DNA of 35,568 nucleotides, taken from assembly GCA_030550775.1 (NCBI GenBank), contig JAUQOS010000015.1:1-35568 (forward strand). Reading direction: 5' to 3'. A program made the position numbers and the translations under genes. Position 1 is the stretch's first letter. The number at the start of each line of letters is the position of its first letter. Shown one piece after another: positions 7,872 to 16,260 of the stretch. This stretch comes from Armatimonadota bacterium. Its GTDB lineage: Bacteria > Armatimonadota > Fimbriimonadia > Fimbriimonadales > GBS-DC. The notes below the pieces were generated by a model. That model did not search any database, was not told the origin of the DNA, and was given only the letters and a program-made list of their open reading frames with translations.

Positions 7872-8675
7872 TTATAAGGGCACACGCACAGTGGTTTCGA
7901 AATCTACACCCAGCTGGCGCGCTGCCGAACCGCCGTTGATAGCCACTTCCAAGTAGTCGCTGCTGCCCCAATACGCCAGCGGCGTGCCCCACGGCACCTC
8001 GCCGAAGGTGCGCACCATTGGCAACTCCACCAGTGTGCCCGCGCGGCTAAGGTACACGCGGTCGGGGGCGGAGCGTTGCGTGGCGCGCGCATACACGGCC
8101 CGCCGCAGGTTGAACACCACATTGCCGAAATGGTCTATGTGCAGCGGGTGGCATACGAAACCCTCTGCCTCGCGGATGGGGGTTAGGTGAGGTAGTTGCG
8201 TCAGCGTGTCGGGGGGCGTGGGGGTGCCCAGCTGCTCCAGTGGCACGCCGTTTGCAAAATGCGCGGCACAGGGGGCAAAAATGTCGCGCCCGTGAAAAGT
8301 CGCACTCACCTCGGGCAGGTGATAGCGAGGGTTGTCTAAAACGACGGCGCGTTGGGGCGGGTCTTCCAGCAGGGCGAGGCTGAGTAAGCCGTTGTCGGGA
8401 GCGAAGTAGATGTGGCGTGTGCCTTGCACGCCAATCGCGCGGCGGGCTGTGCCCACGCCAGGGTCAACCACCGCGATAAGGACCGTGCCGTCGGGCAGAT
8501 AAGGCACCGCGGTCGCCAACTGGTACGCGCCGCTGCGCACCTGCTGCGGCGGAATGCCGTGCGTAAGGTCTAACACCTCACAGGTGGGGCACAGGCGCAG
8601 CAGCACTGCTTTCACCTGGGCTACATAGGTGTCGGTATAGCCGTAGTCGGTCAGCAGCGCAATCAGCCGAGCCAT
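7872..8675 (-). CDS. S-adenosylmethionine hydrolase (DUF62, SAM hydroxide adenosyltransferase)
   Basis: 267 residues. The family splits SAM to adenosine and methionine and is homologous to fluorinases/chlorinases. The N-terminus reads LLTDYGYTDTYV; the water-activating triad is visible as D71 and R78 (VVDPGVGTARR) with H128 (TFHGRDIFAP). This corresponds to the Asp-Arg-His triad described for the hydrolases rather than the halogenases. The C-terminal beta domain carries IDHFGNVVFN. The ATG start at 8675 lies 7 nt after a TATCCT box and has no ribosome-binding site. It is the first gene of a two-gene unit with the ABC ATPase. In many bacteria genes of this family sit near cobalamin/ECF-type transport or other SAM-linked genes; the physiological role remains unclear. 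Confidence 0.9.
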   Translation of the reverse strand: MARLIALLTDYGYTDTYVAQVKAVLLRLCPTCEVLDLTHGIPPQQVRSGAYQLATAVPYLPDGTVLIAVVDPGVGTARRAIGVQGTRHIYFAPDNGLLSLALLEDPPQRAVVLDNPRYHLPEVSATFHGRDIFAPCAAHFANGVPLEQLGTPTPPDTLTQLPHLTPIREAEGFVCHPLHIDHFGNVVFNLRRAVYARATQRSAPDRVYLSRAGTLVELPMVRTFGEVPWGTPLAYWGSSDYLEVAINGGSAARQLGVDFETTVRVPL

Positions 8676-8682
8676 CGCTCTG

Positions 8683-8688
8683 AGGATA
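8683..8688 (-). promoter_or_regulatory. -10 box TATCCT 7 nt upstream of the SAM hydrolase start
   Basis: On the minus strand TATCCT is followed by 7 nt and the ATG at 8675, with no ribosome-binding site. Seventeen bases further upstream is TTGTAC, a partial -35 that overlaps the -10 of the divergent DinB promoter. Confidence 0.45.
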
Positions 8689-8706
8689 CCTCACAAGCGC
8701 AGAAGG

Positions 8707-8712
8707 TACAAT
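8707..8712 (+). promoter_or_regulatory. -10 box TACAAT for the DinB-like gene / pgk unit
   Basis: TACAAT lies 16 nt upstream of the ATG at 8729, leaving a leader of at most about 10 nt with no ribosome-binding site. It is back to back with the SAM hydrolase promoter. Confidence 0.45.
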
Positions 8713-8728
8713 CTTGTGCCAGCAGACG

Positions 8729-9226
8729 ATGAGAACGCGTGTGAACTTTCTGCGGGAACTGATTGTGCGCAACTACGAAGGCAGTCCTTGGCACAGTTTC
8801 AAAGCGGCGGTGCGCAACCTTACCGAAGAAGAGGCACTATGGGTGCCCCCAACGGGCTACAAGGGCTATCGCTGGGCAGACGGCACCATCTTGAAAATCA
8901 TTTTCCACTTGGGTGCCGATAAACTGGTGCAGCTTTCCACCGCATTTGGCGAAGGCAGCACCGACTGGGTGGCGATGGAGCATCGCTTCCAGGCGATGGG
9001 CGCTAACCTAAGCGCCGCGCTCCAAATCGCCCAAGAGGGCTACGAAGCCACCTTGGATGCGCTTGCCCCCCTCACCGACGACGACTTGGAGGTGGAACGC
9101 CCCTACTGGGGCGGCGGGCGCATGACCACAGGCGAGCTGTTCCTAATGCTCGCCGAGCACGATGTGTACCACGCAGGACAGATCATCTACATCCGCGGTA
9201 TGTATGCCGCGCAGAAGGGGAAGTAG
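8729..9226 (+). CDS. DinB-family protein (putative metal-dependent four-helix protein)
   Basis: 165 residues. DinB/YfiT-like proteins are four-helix bundles with a three-His metal site; many act as thiol-dependent transferases or hydrolases. The candidate ligands are the His in IIFHLGADK (about residue 61) and the two in [12 protein letters not shown] near the C-terminus, the latter in the family's HxxxH spacing. A segment [12 protein letters not shown] precedes the first His. The ATG at 8729 is preferred. A TTG five codons upstream (8714) is in frame, but it starts only two bases after the -10 box. The gene ends 2 bp before pgk and is probably cotranscribed with it. The reaction cannot be inferred, and no low-molecular-weight thiol genes are adjacent. 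Confidence 0.75.
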   Translation: MRTRVNFLRELIVRNYEGSPWHSFKAAVRNLTEEEALWVPPTGYKGYRWADGTILKIIFHLGADKLVQLSTAFGEGSTDWVAMEHRFQAMGANLSAALQIAQEGYEATLDALAPLTDDDLEVERPYWGGGRMTTGELFLMLAEHDVYHAGQIIYIRGMYAAQKGK

Positions 9227-9228
9227 CC

Positions 9229-10398
9229 ATGCACAAGAAAACCGTTCGAGATGTTGACGTAGCCAATAAGCGCGTGCTGGTGCGTGTGGATTTCAATGTG
9301 CCGATCCGCAACGGACAGATTAGCGATGACCGACGCATTCGTGAGGCGCTGCCCACGATTCAGTACCTGCTAGATCGAGGCGCTACGGTGATTTTAATGT
9401 CGCACTTAGGACGCCCCAAGGGGCGCGATCCTGAGTTCAGCCTGCGCCCTGTGGCGGAGCGGTTGAGCCAGCTGCTGGGGCGTCCTGTGCACTTTTTTGA
9501 CGATTGCATTGGCGAGGCAGTAGAGCAGGGCGTTCTCAATCTGCCCCCGAACGCCGTCGCCTTGCTGGAGAATGTGCGCTTCTATCCGCAAGAGGAGGCG
9601 AACGACCCCGAGTTTGCGCGGGCGTTGGCGCGCTTGGGCGAGGTGTATGTGAATGATGCGTTTGGCTCCGCCCACCGCGCCCACGCCTCCACCGAGGGCG
9701 TGGCACACCACCTGCCTGCCGTTGCGGGGCTGCTGATGGAGAAAGAGCTACGCTACTTGGGGCAGGCGTTAACCGACCCTGAGCGACCGTTTGTGGCAAT
9801 TTTGGGCGGGGCGAAAGTACACGACAAAATCGGTGTCATCCGCAACCTGCTGCCCAAAGTAGACAAGCTGCTCGTCGGCGGTGGCATGGCGTTCACTTTC
9901 CTCAAGGCGCAGGGCTACGAGATTGGCAAGTCGCTGTTGGACGCCGAGAGTTTGGAGTTCGCGCAGCAGATGCTGCAGCAGGCGGGCGACAAGTTGCTGC
10001 TGCCTGTGGATGTAGTGGTAGCCCCCACATTAGAACCGAACGCCCCCACACAGACCGTGCCCGCAAGCCAGATTCCGCCCGAGCAGATGGGGCTGGATAT
10101 TGGACCCGAAACGGCGCGGCAGTTCGGCGAGGTGGTCAAAACCGCGCGCACTGTGGTGTGGAACGGACCGCTAGGCGCGTTTGAAACGCCCCCGTTTGAG
10201 GCGGGCACACGCGCCGTGCTGCAAGCCGTTGCCGAATCGGGCGCGATTGCTATCTTGGGCGGGGGTGACACCGCCGCGGCTGCCGAACAGCTGGGCTTCG
10301 CGGGCAAAATCACGCACATCTCCACGGGCGGCGGGGCAGCGCTGGAGTTTCTGGAAGGGCGCGTGCTGCCCGGCGTGGCAGCGCTGCTGGATGCATAA
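9229..10398 (+). CDS. pgk: Phosphoglycerate kinase
   Basis: 389 residues, the usual bacterial length. It catalyses 1,3-bisphosphoglycerate + ADP to 3-phosphoglycerate + ATP in glycolysis and the reverse in gluconeogenesis. Diagnostic blocks include [11 protein letters not shown] near the N-terminus, [57 protein letters not shown] and the nucleotide-binding [10 protein letters not shown]. The ATG at 9229 has a purine-rich AAGGGGAAG ribosome-binding site located in the end of the upstream gene. A strong hairpin follows the stop. In many genomes pgk sits with gap and tpi; here it sits with a DinB-like gene instead. Confidence 0.97.
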   Translation: MHKKTVRDVDVANKRVLVRVDFNVPIRNGQISDDRRIREALPTIQYLLDRGATVILMSHLGRPKGRDPEFSLRPVAERLSQLLGRPVHFFDDCIGEAVEQGVLNLPPNAVALLENVRFYPQEEANDPEFARALARLGEVYVNDAFGSAHRAHASTEGVAHHLPAVAGLLMEKELRYLGQALTDPERPFVAILGGAKVHDKIGVIRNLLPKVDKLLVGGGMAFTFLKAQGYEIGKSLLDAESLEFAQQMLQQAGDKLLLPVDVVVAPTLEPNAPTQTVPASQIPPEQMGLDIGPETARQFGEVVKTARTVVWNGPLGAFETPPFEAGTRAVLQAVAESGAIAILGGGDTAAAAEQLGFAGKITHISTGGGAALEFLEGRVLPGVAALLDA

Positions 10399-10403
10399 CA
10401 ATC

Positions 10404-10429
10404 GCGGGGGTAGCAGGTGCTATCCCCGC
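10404..10429. terminator. Hairpin terminator between pgk and gcvT
   Basis: GCGGGGGTAGC (10404-10414), loop AGGT, GCTATCCCCGC (10419-10429) form an 11-bp stem with one G-U pair. It occupies the 36-bp gap between convergent pgk and gcvT and could end transcripts from both sides. No long U-tract follows. Confidence 0.65.
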
Positions 10430-10434
10430 ACTGC

Positions 10435-11511
10435 TCAACTGCCCTTCAAAAACCGCCGCGTGGTAATCACAGCTGGCACAGGCTTGCCGCGGATCTCCAC
10501 TGCGCAAGGCGTGCCCGCTTTGGCATAGGCGGTGGGTAAGTACGCCATTCCGATGCCTGCCTCCAAAGTGGGCGAGTAGACTCCACTGGTGAGGGTGGCA
10601 ACCACTTGCCCCTCTATGAGCACAGGGTAGCCCTCGCGGGGCACGCCGCGCTCCTGTAGGCGGATGCCCATCAACTTGCGTGAGACGCCCTCCTGCTTTG
10701 CTTTCAAGATTGCTTCCGCGCCCAAGTAATCGGTGCGCTCACTCACTAGCCAGCCTAAGCCCGCCTCAATCGGGTTCGTGTCGTCGGTGAGTTCGTGCCC
10801 ATACAGGTGTAGCCCCGCTTCTACGCGCAGCACGTCGCGCGCGCCCAAGCCGCAGGGGGTTGCTCCTGCTTCCAGCAGCGCATTCCACAGGGCGACGCCC
10901 ACCTCGGCGGGCGCAATCAGCTCGAAGCCGTCCTCACCCGTGTAGCCTGTTCGCGCTGCAAACAGGCGTGCGCCACGCCACTCCACAAACGCCGCGCCAA
11001 AGCGCGGCACCAGTTCCAACTCGGTGCCCAGCAGCGTGCTGAGCCGTGCGGTTGCCTCAGGTCCCTGCACCGCCAACATCACGGTCTGCTCGGTTTGGTC
11101 GTCAATTGCCACCTGCATGCCCCACGCCTTGTGCCAACGGTGAAACCACGCCAAATCTTTCTGCCGATTGGCAGCATTGAACACCATCAGGTACTCATTG
11201 GGTGCCGGCTCATAAAGGATGATATCGTCCACCACGCCGCCGCGCTCGTTGGTGAGCACGGTGTACAGCCCCGTTGCAGGGGTGAGCTTAGCGAGGTCGG
11301 AAGGCACCAATCGGCTGAGAAAGGTGCGGGCATCGCTACCCCGAAAGTAGGCACGCGCCATGTGGCTTACATCAAACACGCCCCAGTGCTGGCGCACAGC
11401 GCGCACCTCTTGCACCGTGCCCCCATATTGCACGGGCATCTCCCAGCCCGCAAACTCGACCATACGCGCGCCTGCCCGCAGGTGCGCCTCGTATAACGCC
11501 GTGCGTTGCAT
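10435..11511 (-). CDS. gcvT: Glycine cleavage system T protein (aminomethyltransferase)
   Basis: 358 residues. GcvT transfers the aminomethyl carbon from lipoyl-GcvH to tetrahydrofolate, releasing ammonia. Recognisable blocks are MVEFAGWEMPVQY near the N-terminus, FDVSHMAR, GGVVDDIILY with the catalytic Asp, LAVQGPEA, ARTGYTGEDGFEL and GLGARDVLRVEAGLHLYGHEL. The C-terminal domain ends with AVITTRRFLKG. The start at 11511 matches the family; no good ribosome-binding site precedes it. The upstream region has a GCGTATACGC palindrome and an inverted repeat but no recognisable glycine riboswitch. gcvH and gcvP are not in the window. YgfZ-like paralogues are excluded by the complete folate-site motifs. 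Confidence 0.95.
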   Translation of the reverse strand: MQRTALYEAHLRAGARMVEFAGWEMPVQYGGTVQEVRAVRQHWGVFDVSHMARAYFRGSDARTFLSRLVPSDLAKLTPATGLYTVLTNERGGVVDDIILYEPAPNEYLMVFNAANRQKDLAWFHRWHKAWGMQVAIDDQTEQTVMLAVQGPEATARLSTLLGTELELVPRFGAAFVEWRGARLFAARTGYTGEDGFELIAPAEVGVALWNALLEAGATPCGLGARDVLRVEAGLHLYGHELTDDTNPIEAGLGWLVSERTDYLGAEAILKAKQEGVSRKLMGIRLQERGVPREGYPVLIEGQVVATLTSGVYSPTLEAGIGMAYLPTAYAKAGTPCAVEIRGKPVPAVITTRRFLKGS

Positions 11512-11528
11512 AGGGCTGTGGTTCGGCG

Positions 11529-11565
11529 GCGTATACGCAACTCCTACCGATGGTCTGTAAGACCA
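11529..11565 (-). promoter_or_regulatory. Two small palindromes upstream of gcvT
   Basis: A perfect 10-bp palindrome GCGTATACGC (11529-11538) lies 17 bp upstream of the gcvT start. A second inverted repeat TGGTCT-GTA-AGACCA (11551-11565) lies a little further upstream. Either could be an operator or a short RNA hairpin in the leader. No matching regulator is known to me. Confidence 0.3.
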
Positions 11566-11579
11566 AGCAGCCGATACCT

Positions 11580-11672
11580 CTGTAGTGTGGGTGTCCCCGC
11601 CGACGACTCTCCGCGAGATGTGGACGCCTCAAAGCAACGCCGAAACTGCGAGAACCTGTACCCTCGCTACAG
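11580..11672. repeat. Short inverted-repeat element between DUF1559 gene and gcvT
   Basis: CTGTAGTGTGGGT (11580-11592) and ACCCTCGCTACAG (11660-11672) are inverted copies matching at 10 of 13 positions. The interior includes GTCCCCGCCGA and GAAACTGC, which also occur inside the MITE-like element near 16600-16635. This may be a small degenerate member of the same family of intergenic elements. Confidence 0.35.
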
Positions 11673-11690
11673 ATGCGCGCGTTGACGTGT

Positions 11691-12530
11691 TTAGTCCCAC
11701 TTCTCCCACAAGTCGGGGCGTTGGGTGCGCGTATACTCCAGCGTGGAGCAGTAGGTGCCGTTGTCGCGGTCGCACTCGGTTTCAGGCAAGCCATACAGCG
11801 CCTCAAATGGCGTGGCTTTGGTATGCCCGTCCGCAAAGGTTACCACCACCTGTTTCTGGTGGCGTCCGTGCGGGCGCTGGTGGAACGCTGGACGACCGGG
11901 CTGCACGCTAAAACCGTAATGCTGCCACTCAGGGCGCATAAAAGGCGAGTGCACCACATTCATATAAAACCCGTTGTTCTCCCACAGCGGCCGACTGGAG
12001 GTGCCCGACGGCACGGCATCCATGACCATCACATGGTTTGCGGGCGCGCTCAGCTGTGCCAGCGAGCGACTGGGAGGATACACATTCGGCGGGAACTGAC
12101 ATCCAGCTGAAAAGCCCATCGGCGAAGGATACGCAGCACCATACCCGATGCGCCCCTCACACAACAACCGACGCCCTGTAGGGCTGTCAGGCACGCTAAT
12201 CGGCTTGGCAGAGGGACAACGGGAATAAAGATTGTCTTTGGAATACGGCTGCAACCAGTACAAATAACCGATGGAAGTGCACGAAGTGTAGCCACCGCCA
12301 CAGAAGTTGGGGGGCGGTATCAACTGGTTTTCGGCTAAGGGGAACACCTCATCGTAGTCTTGCACATACATCATCGCGGCGATGCCGATTTGCTTGTTCT
12401 GGCTCAAACACTGCGTTTGACGTGCCTTCTCACGCGCTTGCGCAAACACGGGGAATAGAATCGCGGCAAGGATGGCGATGATCGCGATTACCACCAGCAG
12501 CTCAATTAGCGTAAATCCGCGCCGTTGCAT
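11691..12530 (-). CDS. DUF1559 prepilin-type protein with H-x9-DG motif
   Basis: 279 residues from the ATG at 12530 ([12 protein letters not shown]). I prefer this start because GGAGG lies 9 nt upstream; a nearer ATG at 12536 leaves too little space. The N-terminus is a type IV prepilin signal: basic RR, cleavage after G, then [13 protein letters not shown] and a hydrophobic helix to about residue 28. QAREKARQ and [11 protein letters not shown] are typical of Armatimonadota/Planctomycetes DUF1559 proteins. Near residue 220-235 is H-x9-DG (TFADGHTK). Such proteins are probably exported pilin- or pseudopilin-like surface proteins processed by a prepilin peptidase; their job is unknown. A second, headless copy lies at 101-745. 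Confidence 0.9.
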   Translation of the reverse strand: MQRRGFTLIELLVVIAIIAILAAILFPVFAQAREKARQTQCLSQNKQIGIAAMMYVQDYDEVFPLAENQLIPPPNFCGGGYTSCTSIGYLYWLQPYSKDNLYSRCPSAKPISVPDSPTGRRLLCEGRIGYGAAYPSPMGFSAGCQFPPNVYPPSRSLAQLSAPANHVMVMDAVPSGTSSRPLWENNGFYMNVVHSPFMRPEWQHYGFSVQPGRPAFHQRPHGRHQKQVVVTFADGHTKATPFEALYGLPETECDRDNGTYCSTLEYTRTQRPDLWEKWD

Positions 12531-12550
12531 AACCATATACCTCCAAGTCA

Positions 12551-12556
12551 ATTGTA
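12551..12556 (-). promoter_or_regulatory. -10 box TACAAT for the DUF1559 gene
   Basis: On the minus strand GGTACAAT lies 20 nt upstream of the ATG at 12530, with GGAGG between. The -35 region is not recognisable. Confidence 0.4.
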
Positions 12557-12618
12557 CCTATCGTGGCTCGCTCTTGCGTTGGTGCACCGCCATCCGTTGG
12601 AGCAGAATTGGGCGTGGG

Positions 12619-12654
12619 GTGGCAGAGAGGCACAGTTCTTGCGCCCCCTGCCAC
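12619..12654 (-). terminator. Possible weak terminator after hppA
   Basis: GTGGCAG (12619-12625) and CTGCCAC (12648-12654) can form a 7-bp stem with a 22-nt loop directly downstream of the hppA stop. There is no U-tract, so the assignment is tentative. Confidence 0.3.
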
Positions 12655-12662
12655 TGATACAC

Positions 12663-14660
12663 TCACTTCCCAAACAGCGGCGCAAACACCAGCGCCACGA
12701 TGCTCATCAACTTGATGAGGATGTTCATGCTGGGACCTGTGGTGTCTTTGAACGGGTCGCCCACGGTGTCGCCCACAACGGCGGCTTTGTGTACATCGCT
12801 GCCTTTACCGCCCTCGTGCCCTTCCTCGATGTACTTTTTGGCGTTGTCCCACGCGCCGCCCGCGTTTGCCATCATCAAGCCCGTGACGACACCCATACCT
12901 AGCGCGCCTGCCAAGAAGCCGCCCAACGCCTCCGCACCAAGTAGGAAGCCCACTGCCAGTGGCGCAATCACGGCAATCGCTCCTGGCAGGATCATCTCGC
13001 GCAGCGAGGCTGCGGTCACGATATCAATACAGCGGTTGTAGTCAGGCTTGCCCTTGCCTTCCAGCAGCCCCAACTCGCGGAACTGGCGACGCACCTCGTC
13101 CACCATCTGGTCTGCAGCGCGGCTCACCGCTTTGAGTGTGAGCGCAGCAAACAAGCTCGGCATCGCGATGCCAACCAGCAGCCCAATCAGCGTGAAGGGG
13201 TTGATGAGGTTGATTGCCTGCAGTCCCGTCTGGCTCTGGTAGGCAGCGAACAACGCCAACGCGGTCAACGCTGCGCTGCCGATGGCAAAGCCCTTACCGA
13301 TCGCCGCGGTGGTGTTGCCCAGCGAGTCGAGCTTATCGGTGATTTGGCGCACGCTCTCGCCAAAGCCTGCAACTTCCGCGATGCCGCCCGCGTTGTCGGC
13401 GATCGGTCCGTAGCTGTCGGTGCTCATCACAATCCCAATCGTCGCCAGCATGCCCACGCCCGCCAGCGCAATCCCATACAGCCCGTTGGTCTCATAGGCA
13501 ATCCAAATGGCAGCGGCGATGCCCAGCAGAGGCAACACCGTGCTCAGATAGCCCACCGCGATGCCCGACAGGATGTTGGGCGCGACCCCGAACCGCGACG
13601 ACTTGGCGATACTGCGAATGGGCGGACCACTGGTGTAGTACTGGCTCACTGCGCCGATGAAGACGCCCGCAAACAAGCCCGACAGCACCGCCCAGTAAGG
13701 TGCAAGATTGCCCACCAACGCGTTGGTAATTGCCGCAGCACCAATCACAAACAGCACAACCGCAACAATCGTGGCGCTGTTGAGGGCGATTTGCGGCTCC
13801 ATCGCCCGAAACACGCGAATTGAAAACACACCCAGCACCGAGGCAATCAGCCCAAACGCAATCAGCGCAATCGGCAAGATGATATATGGGATGGGATTGT
13901 CCTTGAAGAAAGTGATGGCAATTACTGCCGCCGCGACAACTGAACCGACATAGCTTTCGAATAGGTCTGCGCCCATCCCCGCGGTATCGCCCACATTGTC
14001 GCCCACATTGTCGGCAAGCACAGCGGGGTTGCGTGGATCGTCCTCAGGGATGCCCGCTTCTACTTTGCCCACGAGGTCGGCACCCACATCAGCCGCTTTG
14101 GTGTAGATACCGCCCCCCACGCGGGCAAACAACGCCACCGACGATGCCCCCATCGAGTAGCCCGTAAGGTACTGTGCCAGCGTGGCGAGGTTCGCTTGCC
14201 CCAGCAGCACAATCACACCGATGCCTAACAAGCCCAGCGCCGCCACCGACAGCCCCATCACCGAGCCACCCGTGAAGGCGACCACCAGCGCCTCGCCCAT
14301 ACCGCCTGTGCGCGCTGCCTCCGTCGAGCGCACACCGCTGCGCGTAGAGGCTTTCATCCCAATAAAGCCCGCCAACATCGAACTGAATGCGCCAAAAAGA
14401 TAGGCAAACCCGATTAGAGGCGCCACCTGATAAAATGCTACGGTAAGCACTACAAATAACACAATCGCAAACAGCGTAATCGCTATATATTCTCGCTTGA
14501 GGAAGGTCATCGCGCCGTCGTGGATTGCCTGCGCGTAGGTGCGCATCGTCTCGTTACCGTCGGGACGGCGTGTGACGAGCCAATAATTGAGTCCCGCTAA
14601 CAAAATACCTGCCCCGCCCAGCACAGGAGCAGCATATGGGATCAGTTGAGTCGCGTCCAT
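12663..14660 (-). CDS. hppA: Membrane-bound ion-translocating pyrophosphatase (probably K+-dependent)
   Basis: 665 residues, nearly all in about 15-16 hydrophobic helices. It hydrolyses pyrophosphate and pumps H+ or Na+ across the cytoplasmic membrane. Substrate-site blocks are complete: [40 protein letters not shown] and, near the C-terminus, [19 protein letters not shown]. At the site that decides potassium dependence the sequence is [10 protein letters not shown], with Ala rather than Lys, the state known for K+-dependent enzymes. Which ion is pumped cannot be settled by eye. ATG at 14660 follows AAGGAGGAGG; an in-frame TTG-type start at 14693 lacks this. It is transcribed alone, divergent from the CAP-domain gene. 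Confidence 0.95.
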   Translation of the reverse strand: MDATQLIPYAAPVLGGAGILLAGLNYWLVTRRPDGNETMRTYAQAIHDGAMTFLKREYIAITLFAIVLFVVLTVAFYQVAPLIGFAYLFGAFSSMLAGFIGMKASTRSGVRSTEAARTGGMGEALVVAFTGGSVMGLSVAALGLLGIGVIVLLGQANLATLAQYLTGYSMGASSVALFARVGGGIYTKAADVGADLVGKVEAGIPEDDPRNPAVLADNVGDNVGDTAGMGADLFESYVGSVVAAAVIAITFFKDNPIPYIILPIALIAFGLIASVLGVFSIRVFRAMEPQIALNSATIVAVVLFVIGAAAITNALVGNLAPYWAVLSGLFAGVFIGAVSQYYTSGPPIRSIAKSSRFGVAPNILSGIAVGYLSTVLPLLGIAAAIWIAYETNGLYGIALAGVGMLATIGIVMSTDSYGPIADNAGGIAEVAGFGESVRQITDKLDSLGNTTAAIGKGFAIGSAALTALALFAAYQSQTGLQAINLINPFTLIGLLVGIAMPSLFAALTLKAVSRAADQMVDEVRRQFRELGLLEGKGKPDYNRCIDIVTAASLREMILPGAIAVIAPLAVGFLLGAEALGGFLAGALGMGVVTGLMMANAGGAWDNAKKYIEEGHEGGKGSDVHKAAVVGDTVGDPFKDTTGPSMNILIKLMSIVALVFAPLFGK

Positions 14661-14704
14661 AGTCGCCTCCTCCTTCGCAAGCAGTGTAGTCAAGTGCGCC
14701 TACA

Positions 14705-14710
14705 AGTATA
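14705..14710 (-). promoter_or_regulatory. Possible -10 box TATACT upstream of hppA
   Basis: On the minus strand GGGTATACT lies 44 nt upstream of the hppA ATG, compatible with a short leader that carries the AAGGAGGAGG ribosome-binding site. No clear -35 was found. Confidence 0.3.
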
Positions 14711-14808
14711 CCCATCACTTGCGGGGGGCGATTTCTACTGGGCGAAATGCCGTAAAGAACTCTCATCCCCGTGCCGACAATCCCCACTGGAGGGCAAGGA
14801 CAGCAGCC

Positions 14809-15807
14809 GTGTGGAGTGGGAAGTCAGGGATGGCGATTGCAGGGATGTGTTTGCTGATGCTGCCGCTGGCGGCGGAGACTTCTACTTTCCACGCACAACT
14901 CCCTCAACTACACGCCTGGACGGTGCTGGTCAATCGCGTTCGGCTGTGGTATGGGGCGCCACCACTTAAGCTCAATGTTCAGTTGTGCGAGGCAGCGTAT
15001 GCCTACGCAGAGGAGCTTGTCCAGAACGGTCGGCTCAGCCATGTGGACGCTCAAGGACATCGCGCTGATTACCGCGTGAGTGCAGCGGGCTATTTCTATT
15101 GGCGTTTAGGCGAGAACTTGGCAGCAGGGCAGCCTTCGTGGGAGCGTGCCGTGCGTGCTTGGCTCAATAGCCCCAGCCACCGCGCGAACCTACTTGCCCA
15201 TGAATATCGCGAATTGGGGATTGGACACAGTTTCAACGACGACCGACGCTACCGCACTGCGTGGACGCAGCTGCTGGGGACGCGACGGCATGTGTACCCT
15301 GTCGTAATCAACTTAGATGCCTACGCCACCGACACCCCTGAAGTGATTGTGTATGTGCATGGGGCACGCGAGGCGGTGGCGATGCGCTATCGAGTGGATG
15401 AGGGCGAGTGGTCGGAATGGATTGCTCCGATGGAGTGGTTTCGCTGCTATCTGCCTGCGGTTGAAGGCTGGCACACGGTGAGCGTACAACTGCAGATAGG
15501 TGACCGTATCTTCGAGTCGTCAGATGAGATTTGGCTAAGTAGGGAGTTCGTGGAGGTCGCGGGCGAGCGCGAGAGCAACCACGAACGCTGCGCCCCCTTG
15601 CTTGAGGGCTTCGGCGCAAGCGTTGAGTGTACTACCTGTGGTGAACACATCGTCCACCAGCCATATCACCTGCCCCTGCACTTGCTCGGGGCGGACGACT
15701 TCAAAGGCATCGCGCACATTCTGTTGGCGTTGCACTTGGCTCAAGCCCACCTGCGGGCGTCGGTAGAAACGGCGGCGCACCGCACTCTGCCACACGGGGA
15801 TACCTGA
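14809..15807 (+). CDS. Secreted CAP/SCP-domain protein with a C-terminal beta domain; 3' end runs into comF
   Basis: About 332 residues as read. The start is either GTG 14809 (AAGGA 8 nt upstream) or ATG 14830; both give a signal peptide with h-region GMCLLMLPLAA. The CAP domain (roughly residues 30-170) shows RLSHVDAQG, LGENLA, WLNSPSHRANLL, ELGIGH and WTQLLG. These are the conserved blocks of bacterial CAP proteins (YkwD/SCP type), an extracellular family of mostly unknown function. An Ig/Y_Y_Y-like beta domain follows and seems complete at SSDEIWLS (about 15540). From there the open frame continues to 15807, but only as the antisense of comF. Both other frames have stops exactly at the boundary (15536-15538, 15540-15542). 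A frameshift that removed the natural stop, or a sequencing error, is likely; the real protein probably ends near 15540. Confidence 0.75.
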   Translation: MWSGKSGMAIAGMCLLMLPLAAETSTFHAQLPQLHAWTVLVNRVRLWYGAPPLKLNVQLCEAAYAYAEELVQNGRLSHVDAQGHRADYRVSAAGYFYWRLGENLAAGQPSWERAVRAWLNSPSHRANLLAHEYRELGIGHSFNDDRRYRTAWTQLLGTRRHVYPVVINLDAYATDTPEVIVYVHGAREAVAMRYRVDEGEWSEWIAPMEWFRCYLPAVEGWHTVSVQLQIGDRIFESSDEIWLSREFVEVAGERESNHERCAPLLEGFGASVECTTCGEHIVHQPYHLPLHLLGADDFKGIAHILLALHLAQAHLRASVETAAHRTLPHGDT

Positions 15808-16260
15808 GAGTTGGCTCAGCGTGTGCGCCAGCAGTTCAGCTTGGTTGAAGCCGCGCTGTGCGCGCCGCATCGGATGAATAGGCACAGGCACAATTCCATC
15901 CGCGTGCGGAACCCCCCCAAGCTGCTCCAGCGCTTGCCACAGGAGCCGCGCCAAAGGCGTGGCAGCACGTTTCCAACGGCGGAACTTTAGGTGAACAATT
16001 GCGCGGCGCACACTGCCTTCATACACGCTGGCGCAGACGGCGCGATCAAACGCGAACACACGCCCCCAACAGTACCGACACTCGCCAAACGCTCGCATGG
16101 GGGCCCCACAGCGCTCGCACGCAGGAGGTAAGATGGGTACCCAGTGTAGCTGACACGCAGCACACAGCGGCTCACGGTGGAACCGCCCACACGCCACGCA
16201 GCGCGGTGGATACAGCCAGTCTAGTATCCGATGGAACGCAGCTTTAGCGATAGATGACAT
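15535..16260 (-). CDS. comF: ComF-like phosphoribosyltransferase (competence / amidophosphoribosyltransferase family)
   Basis: 241 residues. Two zinc-finger-like Cys clusters at the N-terminus (CVACGRFHREPLCAAC, then CERCGAPM...ECRYC) are followed by the type I PRTase fold. Its PRPP-binding loop is WLVDDVFTTGSTLNACAEAL and it has VPVPIHPMRRAQRGFNQAELLA. ComF proteins are required for DNA uptake in several bacteria; the substrate is unclear. I take the ATG at 16260, overlapping the end of the upstream BON gene by 17 bp; a TTG one codon earlier is also open. Frame and composition are intact through the TAG at 15535-15537. Its last 273 bp are overlapped in antisense by the CAP-protein frame. Confidence 0.9.
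   Translation of the reverse strand: MSSIAKAAFHRILDWLYPPRCVACGRFHREPLCAACQLHWVPILPPACERCGAPMRAFGECRYCWGRVFAFDRAVCASVYEGSVRRAIVHLKFRRWKRAATPLARLLWQALEQLGGVPHADGIVPVPIHPMRRAQRGFNQAELLAHTLSQLSGIPVWQSAVRRRFYRRPQVGLSQVQRQQNVRDAFEVVRPEQVQGQVIWLVDDVFTTGSTLNACAEALKQGGAAFVVALALARDLHELPT

Noticed and set aside
11512-11690. Glycine riboswitch upstream of gcvT
   Set aside because: The conserved glycine-aptamer cores are not visible on the minus strand; only short palindromes are seen.
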